Assembly: GCA_004335835.1 (NCBI GenBank)
Contig: RWJK01001216.1
Location: forward strand, 9,716-28,388
Length of the DNA: 18,673 nucleotides
Source: Scenedesmus sp. ARA3
Lineage: Eukaryota; Chlorophyta; Chlorophyceae; Sphaeropleales; Scenedesmaceae
Reading direction: 5' to 3'
Part shown: one piece after another, positions 1 through 9,715 of the stretch
Layout: every line of letters begins with the position of its first letter
Numbering within the stretch: the first letter of the stretch is position 1
The notes under the pieces: model-generated
Seen by the model: only the letters and a program-made list of their open reading frames with translations
The model's database searches: none
What the model was told of the DNA's origin: nothing
Program-made: the position numbers and the translations under genes

Positions 1-1300
1 GTTGCATGATGTGCAACTGGACGTGCCTTGACTTGCATCTTGATTGTCTGGTGATCATAGTGGGCGCAGCTCTCCTGGTCCAGCAATGCTTGAAGATGTG
101 TGCATGTGCAATAACTGTAGCATTGAGTTTTCAAAGTTTTCTTCTGTATACTTTTGCCTTTTTACAAGTGAGTGGTTTGAGTCAACATGCGCGGCACCAG
201 GGCCTGGGTTGGGACACGTACCAGCTTATGGCCCATTCACATTTGCGGCCAGCCACTGTCACGCTGCATGTGGTGCATGCTCACATGCTCAGGACCCAGC
301 AGGTAGCGGACTTGATGCATGGGGGGGGGGGCTTGTGATGCAGAGGCATGCAAGTGGCCATGCAGTGTGCAGGCTGCGCACCATGCTGTAAAGTTAAGGT
401 GCACGTGGCAGCACCCAGCCCTGCGTTCGTACTGGCGCAAAACAGGGGTGCATGTGTACCTGTTTGACCCCAGCCGGTCTTGTCTCAAAGACCTGTACGG
501 AAAGCTGCCTGTGCATGCATGTCTGCTTTGTTGGTTCAAAAACGTTACGCTCCGGTCAGTGGTGAGTCGTGCTGCTGCTCATGTGAACCCGTGACGGTAG
601 CTATGGCTGACCTTGTGCCAATGGCTGCAGGATATCCCAGCCAATGATTGGGTACTTTAAAAGCACATAACCTGGATCAAGATAAGAGGCATCTCTGAAT
701 TTGTTTATACATATGTGATTCTGTCCTGCACGCCTTGCCTTGCGTGTACATTGCGTGTGGGACCCATGAAAGTGTCACTTATGCAGCAGTCCCAAATAAA
801 GCCGGCTCGGGCGTCCTTAAAGCTTTAAAATCAGCCAAACCAAACAGAACGGCTGTCCGTATGGCTCAGCAGGTGCAACTAACGGATTAGCAGGCGCTGA
901 GTGTGGGACGCACACATGTCCCTTCGGGGGCATAACATCTGAGAGTGATGTGCGAATGTTTTCAGCAGTTCTGTTGTGCTGACAAACCCATTCAGGTGCC
1001 CATCTCATTTTTGATTTTTGCGATATATTTGTGGCATGTTATCATCATTTTTCACTCTGCAAAACAAGCTTTGCAGTACAGGCCTGTATTTAGTTCACAG
1101 GCAAGTTGAACAGTGTCACGCTATTTGTGCTCATGCTTCATCTTTGCGCTAAGCTGTGTGCTGACTCACCCACAGTGAGCCAGCACCCTAGCCATGATCA
1201 TAGCCTGCCTTGTCAGCAGTCCATGGGGCTACTTGCAGCTTGTTTGGTAGTACAATAAAGCTACATTTGCCTTGTGTTTGGCAGCAGTGTTCCTGCATGG
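1..1300. other. Intergenic or 3'-flank, no gene seen
   Basis: I see no convincing exon here on either strand. The open frames are short, have no recognisable domain and do not join through good splice sites. A TGTAAA, resembling the TGTAA polyadenylation signal known from green algae, lies at 387-392, so the left end could be the 3' untranslated part of a gene outside the window. AATAAA-like strings occur near 795 and 1254 but prove nothing alone. A run of ten G lies near 319-328. Confidence 0.5.
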
Positions 1301-1325
1301 AGCAGGTTGCTAGTGTTTAGGGCTT

Positions 1326-1564
1326 GGTGACAGCTGAGCTGTCACCTGGAACCAGCACTTAGGCACGCCTGCTGGCGTGCCCCGTGCTGGTTCTCGTCTG
1401 TTTCGTCTGGTCTGATGTCTGGCTTGTAACGAAGCATTCATTAGTCCAGTGCTGTTGACACAGAACAGTAGAAAACCTTGACTGCACGGAACTCGGTCTG
1501 CTCCGCGGTCGGTGACCGCTGTGGCAGGCGTCAGAACCTGCTTGTCAAACAGACGAGAACCAGC
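1326..1564. repeat. Cluster of nested inverted repeats (structured intergenic region)
   Basis: Four inverted repeats sit close together. A 9-bp perfect stem joins 1326-1334 with 1338-1346 across a 3-base loop. A two-tier hairpin pairs 1349-1358 with 1384-1393 and, inside it, 1362-1369 with 1374-1381 around a 4-base loop. A 6-bp stem pairs 1505-1510 with 1514-1519. An 18-bp perfect inverted repeat pairs 1386-1403 with 1547-1564 and would enclose the last hairpin; it competes with the outer tier of the second. The arrangement could be a structured non-coding RNA or the remnant of a foldback mobile element. No known RNA family is recognised. Confidence 0.6.
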
Positions 1565-2527
1565 CATGTTCTGTGTGTGTTTGCTGAACGCATGACGGTC
1601 AGCTAGAGCAGATCGGGCATGTCGTTGCTGGGGAGCCAGAGCATAGTCTGGTAGCTAGGCTAGTGGGCTGGAGCTGCAGCCCGTGCAACAGGTCATCGAG
1701 AGCAGTCGTTGTCGCGGACTGTGAGCTGGGCATCGCCGCTGGATCAACCGCGGGCAACCAGTCAGACATCCGGGATCGATAGGGTCGTGTGGCGCTGGAC
1801 TGAAAGGCAAGACCGTAAGCTAAAGCAGTGATATCTGATACAGCTTATTCACCGGTACGCTGAGGGGAAGATGACACCCGCAGTCCAGTGCACTGTGCTT
1901 GATCGAACAGGGCAGAAGCCCTAGCTACACCTCGGAACGGCATCGTGTCTTTGGCCAAGAACGATAGCCACGTGGGACACGTTTTATACTGCGTATCTTG
2001 CGGGCAGCAGGCACACAGACGCCAGACGTGCTTGGCAAGTGGCGCAGTGTAACCAGCCCAGTAGTTGCATGCAGGGCCAGGCATGCAACAGCCCTGTGAG
2101 CTAGCACAGCAGGGTGGGTTGGGTGGCAGCAGGGATTTGCGTGGAGCGAAGCAGGCCAGCTGCAAGCTGCCAACCCTCTGTCACAACGTTCAGCACGCTC
2201 GATGGGGAAGATCACACCCTGGCAGCAAAAATCCCACTGAATTGCGTACGGCACAGGCACAGTAGCTAGCGCAGCCGCCAACTGCTATGCTACCACACGA
2301 TTTGGCAGGCTGCTGACATGCACTGCAGGCAGGGCTTTGCTTAGATGAAGTCAGTCTGCAGCTAGCGTTGCATCCAGACTAGCTCCCCTCCACGACTGCC
2401 CTCACCTCAGCCAGACTTACTCTTGGTTGAGCCTGTCTGCCAGCTACGACCATTGTATGCAGGACTATGCACCAGCTGTTTCACAACAGTCTGGTTTTTG
2501 CGGCAGCACCGCGCAACAAGCACGGAA
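1565..2527. other. Non-coding stretch, nothing firm
   Basis: No exon with coding character or flanking splice signals was found. A similar short string occurs twice (near 1863 and near 2199, both containing GGGGAAGAT followed by CACACC or GACACC), possibly an old dispersed repeat. Open frames on the minus strand (about 1845-2281) have no domain signal and Cys/Pro-rich low-quality composition. Confidence 0.4.
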
Positions 2528-2704
2528 GCAGGGGGCAAGCTCCTCCTGCCGGTGCGCGCGGCAGCTGCTTGAACAGTAGCTACGGCAGCAAGGGGCAAGC
2601 CCTCCTTGCTGGGACGTACGTTACTGCTGGTTACTGGTAGGCAGGAGGCAAGACCTTCCTGCCGGCCTTGAAAATGGTGGTGCAGGGGGCAAGCTCCTCC
2701 TGCT
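2528..2704. repeat. Four-copy hairpin motif array
   Basis: A motif of about 22 bases, of the form GCAGGGGGCAAGCTCCTCCTGC (two arms around a central CAAG), occurs near 2528-2550, 2587-2610, 2641-2663 and 2681-2704. Spacing is irregular (about 40-60 bp). Each copy can form a small hairpin. Where a base differs between copies the partner arm often changes too: GCAAGG pairs with CCTTGC in copy 2, and GCAGGA with TCCTGC in copy 3. The spacers are not similar to each other. This resembles small palindromic dispersed repeats more than a tandem satellite. A role is unknown. Confidence 0.65.
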
Positions 2705-2757
2705 GGCTACGTACTGCTTTGTGTGTGTGGGCGCGGCAACAGTTGTGGTTGTATGTG

Positions 2758-3592
2758 ATGAGCAGCAACCTCAGCTGTGAACCTGCAGGCTCTTGTGCAG
2801 CAACAGCAACAGCACTTTCTACGCCTGTGCTGAGCCCTGCCACTTAGCAGCAGGCAGCAGCAGCACAGCAGGCACAAGGCAGTCCATCCAGTCAAGCAGA
2901 GCAGCTGCTGGGGGGGCTGCGTGAGGTGCCTATGCAGGTGACTGGGCAGGTGTTTTGCATTGCTGCGCATCCTGATGCACCGCCCGGCATGTACAAGCAG
3001 TTTGTGACAACAGGCAGCGGGCACGGTCTGCTGCTGTTGATTTTAGGGCAGCAGCAGCAGTGCAGCGCTTGAAACAGCGCAGCATGCCAACGTGCAGGTA
3101 GTAACTAGGCTACTGCCGGCAGAGATACATCACGTGTTGATGCCTCCACCGTAGCAGGGGACAGCCCAGCTACTGGTGGTGCAGCTTGCTGCAAATGTAG
3201 CAGATGTGCCACTGTTGCACGGCTACAGGCTGGCGATTTAGCAGTAGCACAGCAGCCAGCAGAGCTACAGGTCTCAGCTGAGCAAACAGCAGCTGCGCAG
3301 GCAGCTGCAAGGGAGGCCAGCAGCACCGCAGCAAGGCTCAGTGTTGTCTCAAGGAGACTGCATCCAGCTGTCTGGTCCCTTTTCCTTTAGCTCTACATCA
3401 GCTGCTTGCTCAGCAGCTAGATCTTGACTAGCATCAGTTGCAAGGATACTAGCAGCAGCACTTAGCGCCCAATTGCACATAGCGCTCAGCTCCCGCGACA
3501 ACAGGTCAGGACAGGTACACGAAAGGCATTGGATCAGCAGCTTCGCAAGGGCGATGCCGCAGCATTTGCTGTTATAAAATCTACAGTGCTGT
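2758..3592 (+). pseudogene. Possible decayed coding sequence, unidentified
   Basis: Two adjoining reading frames look protein-like but are broken. The first runs from an ATG at 2758 and is interrupted by TAG at 2845-2847. It continues to TGA at 3070-3072 and includes the strings REVPMQVTGQVFCIAAHPD and PPGMYKQFVTTGSGHG. The second frame runs from about 3155 to 3592, with TAG at 3152, 3239 and 3245 and TGA at 3425, and contains Gln-rich, basic text. Several stops are TAG in a run of CAG (Gln) codons, as single C-to-T changes would give. The TTAG at 2844-2847 could instead be a splice acceptor, making 2848 onward a genuine exon. I do not recognise the protein. Confidence 0.3.
3573..3580 (+). 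promoter_or_regulatory. TATA box candidate for the ArfGAP gene
   Basis: TATAAAAT, close to the consensus TATA element, lies 237 bases before the ArfGAP start codon. A start of transcription about 30 bases downstream would give a 5' leader of roughly 210 bases. It is assigned by position and sequence only. Confidence 0.5.
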
Positions 3593-3816
3593 TGTGCTCC
3601 TGCGGTGTCTGCGGTCAGAGATGGGCCACATCCAGTCCCTGGCTGACCCTGTACCCTGTGAAGCAGTTGTCACTGTCATTTCAAGGGCCTGTTCAGAGTG
3701 TCGTGATTTGGGCTGACATAGGCGCAGTGATAAACACACTAGATAGCTGCTTCTACCTGCAGCTTGAGGTGCCCAACGTCTCAAACCGATTGCACTTGCA
3801 CTGGTCTTCTGCCATC

Positions 3817-6800
3817 ATGGGGGAGCCACTAGACAGGGACACGCTGTTCAAGAAGCTCAGAAGCAAGCCTGAGAATAAGGTTCGCGATACAGTGCCAGCA
3901 ACACAGGCTATATGGTATAAACGAGCTGGGCGAGCTTGCGACCATGAAAACTCCCCTCTGCTTGCAGGTTTGCTTTGATTGCCCGGCAAAGAACCCGACT
4001 TGGGCTTCTGTACCTTATGGAGTGTATATATGCCTGGCGTGTGCGGGCATTCACCGCAGCCTAGGCGTGCACATCAGCTTCGTGAGGTGAGCTTCTGCTG
4101 GGACATTCCCAGACAGCTGTTGGGGCACCCGTGCATCTGTTGATTCACTGACAGAGTATTCATTGTGCAGGTCAACAACGCTGGACACGTGGACAGAGGA
4201 CCAGCTGCGGGTGAGCAGGGTCCCATGCAACTGCTGTGTCTGTTGCTGCTGCACCAGCTACCCTGCATCACAGAGGAGTTGCGTTGTTTGTGCGCGATCC
4301 CCTGAAATTAAAAAATTCAGCGGTGCTAACCTGCCCATTCTATGCAGCTGATGGCTGTTGGTGGCAACCACAAGGCGCGGCAGTTCTTCAAGCAGCATGG
4401 CTATGATGAGGTTGGTTCGGACAAGATTGAGAACAAGGTGAGCAGTGGCTGGTGGCATCGCTGGCTTACACACTTGTGTTGGCAGCCAGTCTAGCGTTTC
4501 TGGTTTACTGCCAGTGTAAATGAAGCACCCAGATCCTCTATCTCCATGCAGCACACAAAGCACTGCAGCAGTGGCAGCAGCAACAGCAGCAGGTGCATGC
4601 CAACAAATCATATGTGTGTCCCTTTGTTGGTGCCTGCAGTACACATCGCGCGCTGCACAGCTGTACCGTCAGCAGCTGGAGAAGGAGGCCATCAAGACAT
4701 TCAGGTGTGCAGCAGCAGCAGCAACCGCAACCGCAAACGCTCCCACCTGCTGTTGCTGCAGCACAATCGACGGTGTATACATCTGGCAGCGGTTGCCCTC
4801 ACAAAGCAGAAGTAGTATGCAGCTGGGGTTGGTACCTAGCAGCGCGATTCTGGCATGCGGACATCACAGCTGCAGGCTGTGTATTGTGTCCCCCAAGGTG
4901 CAGGTTGCAGCAAGCCCATGCAACACCAACTGTGTATTCTTTTCTGCTGCCTTGTCATGTTCCCTGCTCCGCAGTGTTGCGTCGCCAAAGGTTGCGGAGA
5001 GCAGCAGCACCTCAGCACCCAGCGCAGCCAGCAGCAGCACACAGTCAGCCGGCGCAGCTGCAGTAGCAGGCGTGGCAGGCGCAGCAGCAGGCGCTGCTGC
5101 AGCCACCAGCGGGTTGAGGCCAGCTGTCTCTGCCAGCAAGCCAGGTGAGGACTGCTGTGTACAGGGCATGTAGCAGTGCAACATTGCCCTGCAAGTGCGG
5201 CCAAGGTGTGCAGCTGCTACCTTGCCTGGCACAGCTGCGCTAGACTGCACCCTGTTGTCAGCAGCGCAGCGTCCTACAATCACTGTACGCCATTGCACAT
5301 CACACCCAACATGGTGGCTGGCTGCGCGGCGTCGCACTCGTCACTCAACCCATCAACCCCTCCATCTTGCGCCTTATTCCTGCTCATTGCTGGTGCAGCG
5401 GCCTCGCGCCTGGTGCAGCCGCGCAAGCCCGCCGGCAAGCTGGGTGGTGGGCTAGGCGTGCGCAAGCTGGAGGCCAAGGTGGATGAAGGGCTGTTCGAGC
5501 AGCAGCCGGCGGCCCCCGAGCCAGTGAAACCGCTGCCAGTGGCTGCTGCGGTGGCGGCGGAGGCGGAGAAGCCCGCGGCTGCCTCGCGCTTTGCGTACGA
5601 CACGCTGACGGCGGTGAGCAGTGAGCTGGGGTGCTGGGGTGTTGGGTCGCTGCTTGTGCTTAGCAGCGTGGGCTTGTGCGCTTTGTTGAGAACTGGCTCG
5701 TGAACGTGTTGGGCCTAGGTAGCTGGGCCGGAAGTTGTGTTTTGGTGTGAAGGCGGGTGGCGGCGGAGGCGAGAAGCCGGCGGCTGCCTCGCGCTTCGCG
5801 TACGACACGCTGACTGCGGTGAGCTGCTGTGCAGCTGTTCGGCATCTAAAGCATATGTAGTGTGTGCAGCGTGTCTTTGTAGTGGTGCGTATTGGGATCG
5901 TATCTCTGATGGCATGCTGGTGTTGCCGTTGCTGTGTGCAGCAGCTCGAGCCTGTCCCTCACACATTTCTGCGCGCTTTGCTGCATCGCAGGCGCCGGCC
6001 GCCAGCAGCAGCGCCGCAGCAGCGGCCAACCCCATGCAGCGCGGCAAGGACGGCCACCTCACGCTGGGCCTCAGCAATGATGACTTCTTCAAGGACCCGC
6101 TGTCCATGGCAGGTAAGGATAGTGAGAGCAAGGCGGGGGAGAAGCAGCGCAGATCATCTGAGGTTCAACACTTCCAGCCATGGTTGCAGGGGCCGTGTCC
6201 AGACATCTGGGCGAGCATCATGTTGCATTGTGCTTTTGCTGTTGTTGCTGATGCACAGTGTGCTTCCTGCACACTCTATCTACACAGGTGCGCAGCGCAG
6301 CGGCAGCGGCGGGCTGGGCGGCACGCCGAAGGCAGGGTATGGCGGCGCGCCGGGGCCCTTTGGCGGCTTTGGGGGTGCTGGCATGGGTGCGCCGAAGCCG
6401 GCGGAGGCGGAGCCGATCGCGCAGAAGCGCTTTGCCAACGCCAAGGCCATCTCGTCAAGGTGTGTTGGGATGGGAGACTGTAGAGATGCTCACAGTGCTG
6501 CAGCTGGTGTGTGCCTATTGACAGCTGTGACGTGCAGTGTTCCTTGCATGTTTCAATGCACTGCTGTACCTGGATAACGAAAGGCTGCTCATCCTGTTGG
6601 TGTTGTGCTGGCCGGCCGCCGCCTGCAGGGACTTCCAAGAAAACAGCGCGGAGCAGGAGTCGGAGCGCCAGGCGCGGCTGTCGCGCTTCTCTGGCGCTGC
6701 AGCCATCTCCAGCGACGCCTACTTCAACAGGTGGGCGGGGCTGCAGCTGCTGCTGTGGCTGGTTTGGGTGATCAACAGGTTGATGAAGAGTCATGCTGCA

Positions 6801-8342
6801 TGACATTGTTCTTACCTCAACAGCCTTGAGGTTTCATAATGCTCAAATCAGAAGCTGCAGCCTTCACCGTCCGAGCTTGTCAATCACGAGGTGTCAAAGG
6901 TGGTAAGAGTTTGATGATTTTGGTCATATCTGGTCATTATGATGGTCCGGAATGAACTCAGGCTGGCGGGGAACATGCTTTGCAACACCCTGTATTATCA
7001 CATTTAGATCTGGCTTGATCCAAACGTGATCGTAGGGGGTGTTGCAAAGCATGTTCCCGGCTAGCCTGAGTTCAGGAACGGCCCAAATATCTTCAGCTCA
7101 AGTTCTTCTTTCAGCTCAAGGAGTGGAGCCTGCTCAGTTGTCAGTGGAGTGAGGTCACCAAGTGCATGCTTGATCAACAGACGGCTGACTTGAATGATCT
7201 ACCTCTGCTGGGTTACAATGGGTTCATCTATAGGCTGCTGCCCAGGCATCTAATGACACATGAACTGTATGCAATTGGCAGCTGGTGGCTGGCCGCCATA
7301 TGTGCATGTCTTCACTGAGCACAGCAGCTACACTCCCACTGCATTCTCTGCGCAGCATTGCTCAGCGGAAGGGGTCAGTACTGTGGTGGTGCCTTGGCTG
7401 GTGAGCACATGCTCGCGCAGCAGCAGGCTGTCAGGCAGCACACCGCAATGCACAACGATACTTGGAGGACTTTGTCAAAACAGTGATCAACCACATTGAT
7501 GAACGTGAATCAATGCCACGTTGATTGCATTGTGTCAACGCACAACACCCCGATACTTGGGGTATGCCATCCTTGGACATGGATGGGATTCTCCAAGTAG
7601 CGGTGTGTTGTGCGTTGACACAATGCAATAGGCGTGCAGAAGCAGGTGTATGTGTTGCAGTGGCCTTGAGGGCCGGCTGCAGGGACAGCTGGTGGAACGG
7701 ACTGGATCTTGTGCCGGTCTGTTTGCTTCCTGCTGCTGCTGCTGCTGCTTGACCTCTATTTGATGGATTTGATCTGCTCATGCAGGTCACCTGCGCGTGG
7801 CAATTGTCATGTGCGATGAGCTGTCTGCTGGTGCATGCGGCTCTTGCGGTATCTTGTACTGAAGTTGCTGTGGTGCTGTTTGTGATCGGGTGCAGGGCGG
7901 ACGGCAGCTACAGCGGCAACCCTGGCAGCGGAGGAGGCAGCGGTGGCCCCCCGCCGCCTGGCGCAGACATGGACATCTCAGCTGCAGAGCTGGTCAACAG
8001 GCTGTCGTTCCACGTGAGTGCTGTGAAGGGTGCTGCTGCCGCCTGGTGTAGCTGCTTTGCAGTGTTTTATTGATGGGACTGCTGCATTGCTTGTTTTGCT
8101 GTGCATCAATGCTGTACTGACATGGCTGGTTGCTGCACACACTCGCCTCCGACCTGCTGTAAAAGTGCTGAAAAAAAATAATTGGCAAAGAAGTTCAAGG
8201 GAACGACCTTCAGAACCTCGCTGTTGCTGCTTGCTTGCAGGCGAAGCAGGACATGGAGCAGGTGAAGCAGATTGCCAGCGGGGCAGTAAACAAGCTCGCA
8301 AACATGGCAGGCAGGTTCATGAACGACCTCAGCAGGTACTGA
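3817..8342 (+). CDS. ARFGAP2/3: ArfGAP2/3-type ARF GTPase-activating protein (12 exons)
   Basis: Stimulates GTP hydrolysis on ARF1 at Golgi/COPI membranes; plant counterparts are AGD8-10. Exons (GT-AG): 3817-3879, 3968-4086, 4171-4210, 4348-4437, 4640-4704, 4975-5144, 5399-5613, 5992-6112, 6288-6459, 6629-6730, 7896-8013, 8241-8342; all phases agree and give 458 codons, slightly longer than the roughly 400 of plant relatives. The ATG sits in a good context (GCCATCATGG). The zinc finger is CX2CX16CX2C at Cys23, 26, 43 and 46, with the arginine finger at Arg51, then the family strings [12 protein letters not shown] and [16 protein letters not shown]. Exon 7 holds the GLGVRKL block. ISS motifs typical of ArfGAP2/3 lie near residues 349 and 378. 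The C-terminus ([18 protein letters not shown], ending NDLSRY) matches the amphipathic tail of plant AGD8-type proteins. The first donor (GTTCGC) is weak. An extra in-frame exon copy (5753-5818) may add 22 residues. Confidence 0.94.
5756..5824 (+). repeat. Copy of ArfGAP exon 7 3' end with its donor site (candidate exon 7b)
   Basis: The last part of exon 7 and its donor (5550-5619) are repeated at 5756-5824 inside intron 7, about 205 bp downstream. There is one 1-base gap and a few substitutions. Over the 16 aligned codons from Glu-Lys-Pro to the donor, all three differences are synonymous (CCC/CCG, TTT/TTC, ACG/ACT). An AG at 5751-5752 would make 5753-5818 a 66-base phase-0 exon that keeps the reading frame. 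The pyrimidine tract before that AG is poor. It is either an alternative cassette exon or a recent, silent duplication. Confidence 0.75.
6953..7074. repeat. Long near-perfect hairpin 1 (possible small-RNA precursor or MITE)
   Basis: Bases 6953-7010 pair with 7017-7074 without gaps around a 6-base loop (7011-7016). Base by base I count 50 Watson-Crick pairs, 3 G-U pairs and 5 mismatches on the + strand RNA. The outer 38 bp (6953-6990 with 7037-7074) have only one mismatch and one G-U. It lies in the sense strand of the ArfGAP intron. Long intronic hairpins of this type are known as small-RNA precursors in green algae; short foldback transposons look similar. No clear target-site duplication was found. 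Confidence 0.85.
7524..7629. repeat. Long near-perfect hairpin 2 (possible small-RNA precursor or MITE)
   Basis: Bases 7524-7572 pair with 7581-7629 without gaps around an 8-base loop. I count 44 Watson-Crick pairs, 1 G-U and 4 mismatches. The outer 25 bp (7524-7548 with 7605-7629) are perfect. Its sequence is unrelated to hairpin 1, 450 bp upstream in the same intron, so the two are not simple copies of one element. The size and pairing fit a small-RNA precursor; a foldback element remains possible. Confidence 0.85.
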
Positions 8343-8648
8343 GCAGCTGCAACAGCGGCAGCGGCAGCAGCAGCGCTTGCTGCATATGCGGGGTTGACTA
8401 CGCCGCTGAGATCTGCGGAATGGTGGGGCCTCGTGCTGGCGCTGGTAGTGCTGGCAACAGATAGCATAAAGCAGATGCGCAATGGAGCAGATGTGAGGCT
8501 TACTCAACACCTGCGTTGCAGTTGTGTCTGTGATGCTGTGCTGCACGCTCGTGCTGTGTGGCTGCTAACATGCAGACGCTGGTATGTTGTCACATCGTCG
8601 TGCAAGGCTGAATCACATGCATTTGCAAGCATTGATGTGCTTGCTTGA
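8343..8648 (+). other. In-frame open extension after the ArfGAP stop
   Basis: After the TGA at 8340-8342 the same frame stays open for 101 codons to the TGA at 8646-8648. It starts Ala-rich (GCA repeats) and then has a hydrophobic stretch, SAEWWGLVLALVVLATDS, that could span a membrane. The family's usual C-terminus ends just where the TGA lies, so this is probably 3' untranslated sequence. A good donor (GAT, then GTGAGG at 8493) in phase 0 keeps alternative transcripts possible. Confidence 0.3.
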
Positions 8649-9454
8649 CATGTTGTCCTGCAGACGGGCCCCTGCTGTGCATGTGTCAGATCACTGTCAG
8701 CAGCAAGTCGTGCATATGCATGCTGCCAGCACGGGTCACTCAGCTGAGGCAGGCCGTTGCTGTGGTGCGGTGTCAGCAGCTCTGCGCTCACAGTGCATGA
8801 CTTGGGTGGATGATTGGGGACTTATTTTTGTTGTATGTTAGTGACAGTGATGAGTGAACTGTTTCTTCTCCAATGTTGAACCGCTGCTGGCAAGCAAGGC
8901 ATTCGCGTGCCGGCGGTGCAGGTCTGGCACATTTGACTTGGCGAGCTGCTGTTGGCCAGCACGTGACCCACGTCATGTGGGCAGGAGGCTGCTTGTCAGC
9001 CAGTCCCCCTTGGCTGCCGGGAAATGCTTGCGCTTTTCAGTCTTCACAGTTGAGACGGCAGTTGTGCGGCTCAATAGCAGTGATTTCAGCGCCGCAACCT
9101 CTGTGCTGCAGATGCCACCAGCCTGTATGGTATGCTTGCGATCACTGATTGCCCCAAAGCATCGGTGTGTTGTGTTCAACGGACTCTATTTGTGTTGGCC
9201 CTGCAGCCAGGCAGTTGCTGTCAAGGGCACCTTGGAAGGCAGGGTTGCTGGCCACAGTTCCGTGATGCGCCTCATTTGATTGATATGCCGTTATGATATA
9301 TTTGAGCAACCTTCGGTGTATGAAACGGCACTGCAGCGGCTTTTCTAGTGTGTCACTTCCAATGTCAATCGGGTCTTGTAGGTAGAATGGCAAGCAAGAG
9401 AGTGGCTTCCTGTCTCGCTTTGTTCAACAAATACATATTTTTGGTTCATTGCAG
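8649..9454. other. Downstream flank, no gene assigned
   Basis: No exon could be recognised. A 141-codon open frame (8854-9279) has no domain and unconvincing Cys/Ala composition. No TGTAA signal was found between the ArfGAP stop and 9700, so the end of the ArfGAP transcript cannot be placed. Confidence 0.35.
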
Positions 9455-9529
9455 CACAGCCAGCCAAAGGCAGCCGGCAAGGAACAACAGTCGCGCGGTC
9501 GATGGGGCAACTTTGATGCAATGGCTTAA
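9455..9529 (+). CDS. Possible isolated terminal exon
   Basis: After a good acceptor (pyrimidine-rich, ATTGCAG ending at 9454) a phase-0 frame reads 24 codons to TAA at 9527-9529: basic and hydrophilic, ending SRGRWGNFDAMA. The ending looks like a genuine protein C-terminus. Its upstream exons are not clear; the phase-0 donor at 8493 would fit. It could belong to an alternative ArfGAP-locus transcript, or be chance. Confidence 0.25.
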   Translation, partial: HSQPKAAGKEQQSRGRWGNFDAMA

Positions 9530-9715
9530 CCTCCAGCAGCTGCCTTGAGCCATGCCGTGCAGAACTCGATCTCTTTAAACAATATTTCGAGACAACTTAA
9601 TGCGCGTTTGAGGTAGCATTGCTCGACATCGGCGAAATGGATTTGCTGGCCTGTGCAAGCATACTCCTGCGCACTTGTCAAAGTGAGCGCTGCTAAATAT
9701 CGCAATATCTACAAG

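Larger units (their letters stand above)
6731..7895 (+). other. Unusually long ArfGAP intron 10
   Basis: At 1165 bp this intron is about three times the next longest in the gene (378 bp). It begins GTGGGC after an AACAG exon end and stops at TGCAG before 7896. It contains two long hairpins (6953-7074 and 7524-7629) and otherwise no coding signal that I can see. Insertion of mobile or hairpin-forming DNA is the likely reason for its length. Confidence 0.8.

Noticed and set aside
2528..2704. Possible CRISPR-like array
   Set aside because: Only four diverged repeats, irregular spacing, a eukaryotic setting and no cas genes.
2707..3326. Minus-strand Cys/Leu-rich open frames
   Set aside because: Antisense readings of CAG-rich DNA; composition is that of translated triplet repeats, with no domain.
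4836..5337. Two overlapping minus-strand open frames (122 and 157 codons)
   Set aside because: They lie opposite ArfGAP exon 6 and its flanking introns and are explained by CTG-rich repeats.
8854..9279. 141-codon open frame with several Cys pairs
   Set aside because: Cys spacing fits no zinc-binding family I know, it has no splice-site support and it lies in probable 3' flank.
9653..9715. Upstream extension of the LRR protein from 9653
   Set aside because: The codon at 9653 is GTG; the first ATG in this frame is at 9716, which also gives a sensible N-terminus.
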